From positions 682,001 through 746,000 of the forward strand of contig QPFY01000008.1 in the NCBI GenBank assembly GCA_003665825.1: a stretch of DNA of 64,000 nt, given 5' to 3'. The notes beneath the pieces were generated by a model. The model saw only the letters and a program-made list of their open reading frames with translations. It made no database searches and had not been told where the DNA came from. The translations under genes and the position numbers were made by a program. Positions within the stretch are counted from its first letter, which is position 1. Each line of letters begins with the position of its first letter. Below are positions 38,391-48,100 of the stretch, one piece after another. This stretch comes from Microbotryum silenes-acaulis (Eukaryota; Basidiomycota; Microbotryomycetes; Microbotryales; Microbotryaceae).

Positions 38391-41300
38391 TTACTCTCCT
38401 GGCTTTGCCCCAACTATTCTCTGGATCTCTACGCGCCCTTCCTTGAGGTCGTCGACCTTGTAGCTGTTTTCCTCGACACCACCATTTTTCCCGACTTCAA
38501 TCGTCCTGAGCTTGCGCTTCTTAGCGTCCCAAGCTTGGCACACGCTCTGCTTCGGCTGCCCGTCTGCTCCAACGCGCGTTGACGAGAGGGTCGCCCTAAA
38601 TTTGCAGTCCGTCATGATGACAACTATAATAGAGCGAAAAGGAAACATATTAGTATCCTTTCTTGGCTGTCATTCCTGGGTCGTAGTAACTGACTATCAC
38701 CCGCTCGTGGTTCGTCCAGATTCGCTATACGCGGATCGTTCAGCCCTTTGCCCAAAAAAGCGATCCCCCATACGGTCACTCCATACGATCCATCACCAGG
38801 CCATTGCACATCTTTCACCCGATGGAGGCAAAATCGAATGAGCTCATCGTCGTTTGAGAACTTGACCCCCTTCTCGCTCAGCTTCAAGTGGGCCGCAGCA
38901 AAAACCTGGGCGCCGAGACTGATGGAGAATTCTTCGAGGTCGCTGCGTGGAACGGCGGGCCACGAGAGCTGAGCCGACGAGGGGGATCGAACGTCACGGG
39001 AAGACTCGATGGAGCCTCGACGGAGTGAATCAGATGCCCCTGCTGGCCTTGAACCTAAGCTCGAACGTGTAGCAATTCGATCGAGCGAGGTAACGCTGTC
39101 TCGATGGCTTGACATCTGAGTCTCTGCTTCGACTTGTGGGGACGAAGGAACTGCTAGCTCACTGATATCCTCGAGGCTGGAGGTCGGCTGAGCTGGTACG
39201 GAGGGTAGGCCGCCTCGAGGTCTGGGGGGAGGGTCAGGGACAGCGTGAACGGACGGGTCCGGCACTGCCTCCTCGCGTTCGCGTAGACTGATTGCGCCGG
39301 TGTCGCTACAGGTCTCCTCTCCACGCGGATTATCGTCGAGCTGTTCGAAGTTCTGCTGCATAAACAGTTCTTCCGACGCTTGTAACCCCTTGAATGCTTG
39401 ATAATCTCCAACCTCATCCGTGGGTGTCGCGGCAGAAGTATCTTCAGAGTCGACCGGAGGCGGCGCTGGCCTCACGCCAAGTCCAGGGATGGCGACCCCT
39501 CCTCTAGGAATCCCAAGGAAAGGCGAGGGGACAAAACTTTGCTCTGCGGCCGACTGGTTGCATGATACGTCGTCGCCATCTGTGGATAGGATGCGTTAGC
39601 CAGGTCGTCGAGTGGCGAAGGTTCGGCAAGCAGTGTCTCTCACCCGTTGAAAGTTGCTGCCCGGAGTTTGAATCGTCCTTGGTCATGGCCTTGACCGGTT
39701 TCTTGTATGATCGGATACCACCAATAGGCGGCATCATGGCACCTCCAGGCATGCGCATGCTGATCCCTCCCAGGCGGGCCATTCGTGCCGCCAGAGCAGC
39801 TCGACGAGCGAGTTCCGGGTCCTCTTCATCGTCGTCATTGTCCTCCCCCTCCTCCTCCTTCGCACGCCCAGGCTCCTTATCCCGTGCACCAGCCCCTCCG
39901 TGGAAGTCTCGAGGGCCTTGTGTCTCTTGGAGGACTCTTTGATCCGGGACATCATGCCATAAATGGTTGCGTACCTCGGCCTCGGTTTTTTCAGCTTCAT
40001 CCTCAAGTCCCACCTCATCCGAGCCGAGCTGTTGAGTGCTGGGCTGAATCGTGGCTTCGAGATTGGATACCTTGGTAAAACTATGGTTGTCTCCATCCAC
40101 AGTATTATCCTCTTGGTGCTCGATGCGATCCACTACGAATGGTTGAGGGATCGCAGGTCGCTGCGGGCTTGGGAGTTTCTGCTCGTCGTCGATTGTCGGC
40201 GCTGAAGTTGCTGCGATGGAGAGAGGACTGGAAAGGTCTCTGGTGAAAGGGTCGTCCTGATGAGATGGTGGAGAGGTGAATACATTGGTATCAAACGGCC
40301 CTTGGGTCAACGCAAGTCCCGACCCCGGCAGCGGAGTATGTTTTTCCTGTGGGCGTGGCGCAAATTCTGCGTTGAGCAGGGACCAGATTCTGCTGGCCGA
40401 TAGGGAGAGGTCCGGACGGTTTCTAAACGAACTCACAGCAGGCGAATCCGATGCGACGTGGACCGTATTGGGAGGGACGGCAGGTGCATCCGAGTTGGTG
40501 CCATTGCTGGATTCCTCGGCCGCATTCTCAGACAAGATATCGTGTCCAGAGGCGACAGTGTTAGGGTCAGTCTCTGGCATGTAACTGTCATCTTGCCCAT
40601 CCGACTGCCTGTCACCCGCCAGAAGCGACGGGGCTGGTATCTCCAAAGTCTCTCCGCGTGAAATGGTAGCGACTGGTCCTGCGGAGGATGCCTCGACTAC
40701 GACGTCGCTAACACCATCATCCGGTGCCGGCTTAACCACCGGTGGTTTCCTCCTGGGTGGGACCGCTCGTTTCGGGAGAGCTGGCATTGCCATCGACAAT
40801 TGCTGGTCGCCAATGCCCGCTGCTCGTTCGGCCACTGGAGGTCTTTGAGGGGCGTCTACATCACTTGAAGAGCGTTCGAGCTTTGCTTTGGTCGATACAC
40901 GGTGCTCGTGCTGCTCGTTCTCCGGCGGAAGCGTTCGAGCCCCCGCGTGGGCATCGGGGTCCGCGACGGAGTTCGCACAGGATCCTGTTCCCGCATCAAC
41001 AGGAGCCCGAACGACTTCAGATGGCTCCATCGATTTTGATTCCCTCACAGCGGCCCTTTGCGCCTCATCGGACTCAGAATATTGGAGAGCAAGCGCTGGC
41101 GAATCTGCAGCTCGCTCTAGCTCTGAGCCTGCGGCAATGTCGACACTAGTCTTCTTCCGCGGCTTAGGAGCACGTCCAGGAGCTGCAGGGGTGGACATCT
41201 GGATTCCTTGCAGTGCCTTGATACGGTCCTTGAGGCTACCCCCTCCTTTCCCGATTGCCTCTGCGGCGTCTTCGGCTGACAAGCCAACGGAAGACTTTAT

Positions 41301-42058
41301 GCTCGAGTCCGTAGCTGAGGTGACAGGCGACAGAACTGGCGAGCCTGTCGTGGGGGATTCCGGTCTGACACCGTCTGCGAGGGGGACGGGTGCAGTGGAG
41401 CGCTTCAATTCGCGCGGCTTGGGACGGACGGGAGGAGGGGCCACGGCCCCAGCCCCGGCCGCGTTAAGAGCCGCGATCCGGTCTTTGAGGGACGTCGGCT
41501 TGGGTTGCTCCTCGGAAAAAGGATCCACAACATTTGGTACCGTGATCCTGGGCTCGGGGCGCTGAGCCGAACGGTGGGTCGTCGGTGGGGTCAGCGACAG
41601 CGTGGTGGGGCCTGGTGGATCGGACAAGCTGGGCAGCGGTGACGCAACGCTTTCAACACGTGTCGCGAGGGCTGGCGATGCAATCTCGCCGGAAGGAGCT
41701 GGGGTGTCATCTTCCAATTGCCGGACAGCTTCGACGGGGAAGTAGCCCGTTTGGCCCGAGATGGTCGTTCCCTCGTACCAGTCATCATCGCGGTTCAGCA
41801 CAGTCAACTCGTCGCCCTGCAGGAAAGCAAGCTTGGGCGCGCCCGGCGCTGACTTGTACTTTGAAAGAGCGACTGCCTTGAAAGGGAACTGAGATCGGGT
41901 GACCAAGTAGGGAAATGAACCCCGACCCGAGGTTCGAAGAAGGCCATAACGGTCGACGTCAACGTCAGATATCTTCAGCCAAACCAAGATGAGCGAGCCC
42001 ACGAAGCGGGGCCGGGCACATGGCACAGCCGCTGATCACGACTCACTGCTTCTGCCAT
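38391..42058 (-). CDS. BBC1: Bbc1/Mti1-type SH3 protein (myosin-I and actin-patch regulator)
   Basis: Bbc1 restrains Arp2/3 activation by type I myosin and WASP at endocytic actin patches. Four exons, 42047-42058, 41889-derived exon 39644-41888, 38695-39579 and 38391-38623, give 1,124 residues with consistent phases. A 12-nt first exon (MAEA) is joined to the SH3 domain (residues 5 to about 62; FPFKAVALSKYKSAPGAPKL, DDDWYEG, GYFPVEAVRQLE). A long disordered middle has repeated SLKDRI-A-L elements (two copies) and proline-rich stretches. A basic segment RRAALAARMARLGGISMRMP follows, then the C-terminal beta domain (FAAAHLKLSEKG, DGSYGVTVWGIAFLG, GDIVIMTDCKFRATLSS, ending KPGE). The last intron has a TACTAAT branch site. 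The ending was placed by matching this C-terminal domain. It is convergent with the LON/RING gene. Confidence 0.88.
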
Positions 42059-42527
42059 ACCGACAATGGCTTACGAAGGACAATTGAGTGGATTGGACCA
42101 GGCCAGGCCAAAGTGGAGGGAGGAGGATTCGGTCGAGATCTGGACTGGAGGGGACGGCACCGCCGAGTTACGTTGGATCGAATCGATCGGCGGGTGGGTG
42201 TAGGTGGGTGGCCAATGTCGATTCAAGTGGGGCCAGCCTGTTGAATTCCATACACTCTTGCTTAGGTCGATCTCCAACCCGCGCCCAGTCTGGCCAGCCG
42301 CGCGCCGCTTGGACCCCTTTTGGACTTGAGATATTTCGCGCACTCGCACCGCGAGCCTCTTTAGTCTTCCCCCAAAACGCTCCAATATACTTCCTACCAC
42401 TCGTACTGTGTCTCGTGTACTTACTGGTTGCCGATCCAGTCCCCTCTCGAGACATACGACTTAACACAGCTCAGGTGTCGCGGTGACCTGCGGTGACGCA
42501 CGAGCGCAGACGATCGCCCTGACAGGC
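42059..42527. other. BBC1 upstream region and edge of the mobile-element region
   Basis: No gene is recognised. It should contain the BBC1 promoter, read leftwards. Its right border is the terminal repeat of the next element. Confidence 0.4.
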
Positions 42528-42900
42528 CAGGACCCCCGAAAGCCCAGCCTGAGGCGCGTAGGTAAAGAGTGGACAAATTTTTTGGCCCTAGATGGGCCAA
42601 ATTCGCGATTTTTAGAGATGTTGTAGAGCATCTGAAGCAATTCTAGAGCTATTGTTGGACGAGCGTAGATGGACTGGACATTTTGAGGACATTTTTGGGC
42701 GAATACACCAAAAAAAGGTGGACAAAGGAGGTCCAAAATCCGGGATTTTGGCGGATTTTACCTACGCGCCTCAGGCTGGGCTTTCGGTAAGCTCGAAACC
42801 CTCCACTCTGTGGAGGGGCTTGTACCTTATCGGCGCGTTTGGCTGAGTTGCCTATCGAAATTTTGGCCTAGAAAAGTACCACCTTGCTGTAGCATGGCAA
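42528..42900 (+). repeat. Left terminal inverted repeat (interrupted by a nested element)
   Basis: This arm pairs with 46069-46199. Removing 42545-42787 leaves CAGGACCCCCGAAAGCC joined to TAAGCTC, exactly the sequence of the other arm. It contains a hairpin at 42799-42817 with stem CCCTCCAC/GTGGAGGG and loop TCT. Confidence 0.75.
42536..42787. mobile_element. MITE-like 252 bp element nested in the left arm
   Basis: Its first 31 bases and its last 31 bases are perfect inverted repeats (42536-42566 against 42757-42787). The interior is A/T-richer than its surroundings, has no coding capacity, and includes a small hairpin GGCCC-TAGAT-GGGCC. The first nine bases CCGAAAGCC are the same as in the terminal repeat of the larger element that surrounds it, which suggests a shared transposase or an insertion into a related end. 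No target-site duplication is evident. Confidence 0.8.
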
Positions 42901-43164
42901 ATAAAATCAACCTGTACAATCTGTTTCAATAGGCGCATCCTTATGCTATTTTTTCGAGCATCTACCCAAGGGAAGACTCTTGCAAATCCTATTCATTGAG
43001 CTACAGCGGTGAGAAGTCGTTATTTTCGACTTGGAGCTGGCTCGCGCACGGACCCAGAGGGACGGTTCTTCGCGCCGACGTGAATCAGCCAGCCGCGCCT
43101 CACCGGTCTCACCTTTGGTCCACAACGCCAGTCCACGACGTCGCTACCGCCCTCATGATCCACC

Positions 43165-45646
43165 ATGCCCGTACAAACGCCAACGCCTGTCAAGGGCACA
43201 CCTCGTCGGTCTCCATCGATTGAGTTCAGAGAGTCGCCCTTACGATCAGCTTCGAGGGCAAAGCCAACGACATCAAGGGACCATCACTCAACCAACACAA
43301 CGCCCGAACTGCCTACCCGTCGCTCTCGGGCTGCTCACTGGAGATCACAATTAACTCAAGAAGATCGAGTTGACCCGATTGAGTTACGCAAGAAGCTCAG
43401 ACTCCTCTTGGTCGACAAATTTGGCGAGGACTTCGTCCCCCGGCCGGTGCAAATCGAAGCTCTCGCGGGACTTTTTCAGCTCGAGCGGTTCAAGACTCGA
43501 AATCAGTATGACGCTGTGTTCGTCATTGCTCCAACGGGTTCAGAGAAGAGCTTGATATTTCAAGCCATGTATTGGGTTTACGGACGCCGGGCCGTGACCA
43601 TAGTTGTCAGTCCTCTGACTGCGCTGAGCCAACATCAGGTAGGTTTTATTCGGTTGGTCGTTGAGGCGACGCCGGTGCTGAGTCCCACGGTCTTGATACC
43701 TTTACAGGCCGACAATCTCAATCAAGAGCGAAAGAAAGCGGTTGTCATATGCAAGGAAACATGGGGTGACGGAGAGCTGTACCAGCAGTTGAGCGATCCC
43801 TCCCATACTGTCTCATTCATCTTCATCGTACGTGTCCATTCAATCTGCCGCAGGTTTTTGCATGCTCACAACCCCCGTACTGATATCTTGCTACTAAAAA
43901 TCTCCGACAGTCTCCAGAGATGCACAATGGAGACAAGCGCTGGGCTGAGCTGATATCGAAGGACTCGTTCCGAGAACGAGTCCAGCTGCTTGCCTATGAC
44001 GAGGCAATCAAGATCGCCGAGTGGGGATTCAGCGAAAGGGAGCGCGCCGGAGCTATGAGCCACACAATGGAAGGCTCGACTGCATTTCGTCCCGTGTATG
44101 GGCAAGTTGCGGAGCGGCGTCTCATACTTGGCTGTCAAACACTTTTCCTCACCGCCGGCGCTCCACTCTACAAAATCAACAAGATCCTAAAGGTATCCAG
44201 TCTCTCCGAATCGCGGACGTTCTTCGCCAAAGCCGACCTTTTCCGACCAAACCTACGCAATATTGTTGTCGAGATGAAACCAAGAACAAACGGTACGATG
44301 GGAAGTATCAGGGATCTCCTTAACCAGCGGTCAGATCCCAGCACCTTTCCCCAGTCCATCATGTACTTCAACAGCCGGGAAGCCACGTCAAGCGCGCTCC
44401 TCGCGGTCCACGAACAATACGGGATTCCGATTTCAGTCCACTCTCCCCTAGCGCGCAAGTATACCGCGGTTCGAGGTGAATTCGACAAGATCGAGGATGG
44501 CAAGGACTTTGTGCGAGGCAAATTCCCTTTCTGGATGACAACATCAGCCTTGGGTCTCGGCATTCACTACCCGGGCATACGCACGGTGACTCAGTACGGC
44601 CGCACTACCATTGAGGATGACGGCCAGCGCAAAGGACGAGGCGGACGCAGTGGGCAGCAATCGATCGGAATTACCTTCTTGGAGCCTCGCAAGGATACGC
44701 AGAAGAGCCGCGCGAGCAGCGATCAGGAGCAAACCGACGCCGTTCCTGACGATAATTCAGCTCTCACTTCGCCCGGAGATCGGCCTCGACCCGAACTACT
44801 TACAGATGACGAACTGTCCAATCTCTTCTTCTACGAGTCAAAAACGGGTCTGTCCGCCCTCGCCGTTGTCCTATACACGTGAGTTGAGCCCTTCAGGAAC
44901 TGCGGCAATGCACCAACTGACCCCTTTATGCAATGAATGTGCACAGGCAAGGCGAGCTTCCGCTCAAACCGGATGACCCCCTCATCGTTGTTGAGAAGGA
45001 GCGTCAAGCAAACATCAGAGGCAGATCTTTCCAATGTTCTCGTTGTGACCCAGAAGGCGCCAATTACATCGTTGACAACCTAAAAGACGCAACTGAGGAC
45101 AACTAAAACAGCCTCTCGACCTACGACGGAACCGTCATCAATCGAGAAGAGACCAGCCAGCCCTCTTTGGACTCGCAGGCCCAAGATTCCGAGGAGGATC
45201 CAGAGGTCTCAGGCAACGAAGGTACTCTCTCGGCGGTCAATCGACGGAAGCAAGCCCAAAATCCATGGAGAATGAAACCGGAAGAACAAGATGCGTTTGT
45301 CGAAAAGCTCCTCGACAAATACAGGCAGCATGCCGAGAGCCGGAGATCTTGCGCAACTGCACACCTCTTGTGGCGTTTCCCTCCCATCATCGCACAACGA
45401 GTCGCCAAGTCAATCTCGTCGCTCGATTCTGGGGATGCCTTTCGTCTCAATGGATTCAATGAGCCCTTGCCGGGCACGTGGGAAATCCTCTTTCCGATCG
45501 TCCGTGAAAAGAGGGAGGCTTTGATCCAACGACAGTTGGAGTCGGAGGCGGAGTTGTATAATGAGATCAAGTACATGCTTGAGCTGGGTCCAAATACTGT
45601 TGAAGAGCTTTGGCCTATGATTTTGAACACCATCGTGTTGTGTTGA
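43165..45646 (+). pseudogene. RecQ-like SF2 DNA helicase, interrupted by one in-frame stop
   Basis: Exons 43165-43638, 43708-43827, 43911-44878 and 44947 onward keep phase and give 573 codons up to TAA at 45104-45106. The same frame continues open to 45646 (about 180 more codons), so a full-length protein near 750 residues has lost one codon to a stop. Helicase motifs: RPVQIEALAGLF, motif I APTGSEKS (canonical form GxGKS), VVSPLTALSQHQ, motif II DEAI in place of DEAH, TTSALGLGIHYPGIRTVTQY and motif VI RKGRGGRSGQQSIG. A CSRC pair near the end resembles part of a RecQ zinc site. Two altered catalytic motifs plus the stop suggest an inactive copy, though a Glu at this place in motif I could be a family trait. 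It lies inside the inverted-repeat element. Confidence 0.75.
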
Positions 45647-46068
45647 TGGGCTGAAATACCATGAGAGGTATTGACATAGTGAGAGCTTGTGAAGCCGAAA
45701 CCGAGCGAATAGATCCGCCTGACGGCGGCGATCCTGGCGAGTCGTCGAGTCATAGCGTCTGCGGTTGCGCGTCATTCTGAGATAAGCGCGGTGTTGCACC
45801 GAGAACAAGCGAAGAGCATAGTACCGAGAAGACGAGTGATGCGGAATGGGACGGGAGAGAAACCGATGCGCACACGCCGAAGTGCGCAAGCCGGCGGCTG
45901 CAGCAGCGTGCTGCCGCTCGGACCACTCGGGACCAAATTAACCAAATTTACACACTTCAGCTCATTATAGCTTCGCCTACAGATGGGGTATCTTCTTGCC
46001 GTTCGACACAGGCCATTTTTTCTAGTAGAAGATCAATACCATCTCTGCGTTTTGGATAATGTAAGTAC

Positions 46069-46199
46069 TTGCCACGCTACAGAGAACCACCCCAAAATGG
46101 CCCTGAAATTTCGGAGGGCAACTGGGCCAGGCGCGCCGATAAGTCCTAAGCCCCTCCCAGAGGGAGGGCTTAGTTGAGCTTAGGCTTTCGGGGGTCCTG
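46069..46199 (-). repeat. Right terminal inverted repeat
   Basis: This is the partner of the left arm. It contains the equivalent hairpin, stem CCCTCCC/GGGAGGG (46152-46158 with 46162-46168) around loop AGA, which is TCT on the other strand as in the left arm. Confidence 0.75.
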
Positions 46200-47607
46200 A
46201 CATGTTAAGTTGTGACCAGGGGTCGCTGGGGATTCGTGAGGCGGCACGAGCCGGATCGTTTCGAGGAGGTTGCGAGGCAGGACGGCGTGGCAAGGTACTC
46301 CGAGATCGAGAAGTCGCGAGGCGGAGCGGACGCACTCTGGCGGACGGCCGCGGCGTAGCCGAGCGATCTGTTCTCTACCGAATCTCAGCAGTCTGAATAG
46401 TGGGTGAAACGATAAAGAGGGAGAGGCGCGAGAGCGCGCGAGTCTGGCAAGGTTCTAACAAGGGCGCGCGCAAAGGATCTACTGCAAATTGGGCGCAACG
46501 CTGCGAAGCTTTAAGAACCAGACTCCAAGTGGGCCATCGTGAGGCTTCGAGAGGTGTCGTGTTGGACAACGGGCACGAGGGGAAACTCATCTGCAAGGTC
46601 GAGTGTTGGTGAGCGAGGGAGTCCGTAGCGACAAGTCCAGGTTGCGAACGGCGGGCGTCATGCATGGGCGATGCTCTGGATGGCCGATGGAACATGAGGA
46701 CGGCGGCGGCAAGTTGGCGGTGACTAGGCGGAGGCATTGGCTCGGCAAGACTGGAGGGCAGATGACTGAGTCCCGGCGTGGAGACGGCGGCGCGCGAGCG
46801 TGAGTTGAACAGGCTGGCGCGGTTGCGGCGAACAAGGGGGCGGCTTGGCTGCGAAGGCGAAGGCGAAGGCGCGCGGCGGCGAAAAGGCGGCGAGGCAAAA
46901 TGGTGCGGTGGCGTGCAGACAGGGCAGGCAACGGCTGGATGGACGGACCAGGATGTGGACGAGTTGACAAACGGTGCACATGGGTCGAGGGACGAGACTG
47001 GGCGCAAGTGACATGCGGCGATGCTCAAGGACGGGGCCAGCAAAGGCGCCGAGGCGAAGGGGCGGCTTGGCTGCGAAGGTGAAGGCGCCGAGGCGAAAAG
47101 CGGCGGAGGCGTGCAGAGCAAAGCAGGCAACGGCCGGGCAGACGGACCAGGATGTGGACGAGTTGACGAACGGTGCACATGGGTCGAGGAACGAGGCTGG
47201 ACGCAAGCGTCATGCGGCGAGGCTCAAAGGACAGGGGGCGCGGTGGAGGCTTGCGGAGGCGAGGGCGCGCGGAGGCAAGGCGCCGAGGCGAAGGCGCGAG
47301 GCGAAAGGCGGACGAGCCCGTCAAACGGCAGCCCAAAGCACCTATGCGGGTCAAAATAAGTCTAACAAATATACTACCCCGCGCGCGGCGAGTTTAGGGA
47401 GCTTTTTGGAGATTTGGCCCAGGAAAACGTTGGTACGGGCTAGGTGCACCATTCCCCTGTCAACCCCCAGCCCCCGGAGGCAAAAGTGGTCACTAATTCG
47501 GGCACTTGCTACTTATCCCCGCTAATGGTCCATCTGCCTCAGCACCACGAGTTCCCCCCACTTCCCTCCCCCCAAGGCCTTGCAGGCTTGCACCCATCGC
47601 TTCAAGC
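46200..47607. other. GC-rich spacer with a tandem repeat
   Basis: No gene is recognised. The plus strand is strongly G-rich and has long open frames in several phases caused by composition (GGCGAAGGCG words). From about 46838 to 47300 it is organised as a tandem repeat, listed separately. The end (47380-47520) is of ordinary composition. Confidence 0.5.
46838..47260 (+). repeat. Tandem repeat of about 200 bp, two copies
   Basis: The words GGCGGCTTGGCTGCGAAGG, ACCAGGATGTGGACGAGTTG, ACGGTGCACATGGGTCGAGG and CATGCGGCGA recur in the same order. The ACCAGGATG word starts at 46948 and again at 47146, a period of 198 bp; an indel makes the spacing 222 bp at the left end. The copies differ by scattered substitutions, so the duplication is not recent. 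Confidence 0.75.
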
Positions 47608-48100
47608 ATGGACATCCTACCACACACACCACCACCTCTACAACCTAGCTCAGCATCGCCATTCGGAACAGAGAAGGGAAAACGCAATGACAAGACCAAG
47701 CGCAAGAAGAGCACGACCGTGAGGAGGAGGAGGAAGAAGGTGACCAGCGACAAGGACACGATCGAGAATGGGGCCACGACGTCGGTGGGAACGGAGGAGG
47801 AGGCGAAGACGAAGAAGAAGAAGAGGAGGAGATTATGGACCAAGCGAGTACGGAAAAGGGAGCCATCGTTGTCCCCGGATAGCGAGCTGTTCGACAAGAC
47901 GTTCGGCTTCAATTTCGGTATTTTCCGCTCTCCGACGAAGAGGCGTCCGAAACGTCAGCCGAGCCCTCCCCCATCACCATCGGTCCAGGCTGCAGGCTGG
48001 CAGACTGGCAGGCTGCAGAGGTCAACGCGTCGTCGGAAGGAGCATTCGGAGAAGTCCAGGCCTCTCCCCGCGCAAGCGTCTGGCCGACGTTTGTCCGGCA
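47608..48100 (+). CDS. Lysine/arginine-rich open frame, possibly the N-terminal exon of the KDZ gene
   Basis: From ATG 47608 the frame reads MDILPHTPPPLQPSSASPFG and then about 60 residues dominated by Lys, Arg, Thr and Glu. It remains open to about 48122 but loses relevance once the KDZ frame begins near 48060. It may be a fused or eroded N-terminus of the transposase, or chance. The usual N-terminal cysteine cluster of KDZ proteins is not present. Confidence 0.3.

Larger units (their letters stand above)
42528..46199. mobile_element. RecQ-helicase element with long imperfect terminal inverted repeats
   Basis: The outermost 17 bases CAGGACCCCCGAAAGCC (42528-42544) match the reverse complement of 46183-46199 exactly. 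Further in, the left arm up to 42900 matches the right arm from 46069 in order: TAAGCTC, GGAGGGGCTT, CTTATCGGCGCG, GTTGCC, CGAAATTT and CTGTAGC-TGGCAA. This gives arms of about 130 bp at perhaps three quarters identity, once a nested 243-252 bp insert in the left arm is removed. Between the arms is a RecQ-like helicase gene and no other recognised gene, so the element would be about 3.4 kb without the insert. No clear target-site duplication was found. Known relatives could be DNA transposons that carry an SF2 helicase (for example the helicase-bearing Academ lineage) or telomere-linked RecQ genes; neither is shown here. Confidence 0.75.

Noticed and set aside
42528..46199. Reading the RecQ element as a CRISPR- or phage-type island
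   Set aside because: The introns, flanks and organism are fungal; there are no spaced direct repeats.
47021..47525. Long Arg/Ala/Gly-rich open frames in the tandem repeat region
   Set aside because: They arise from GC-rich composition and occur in several frames; no protein features.
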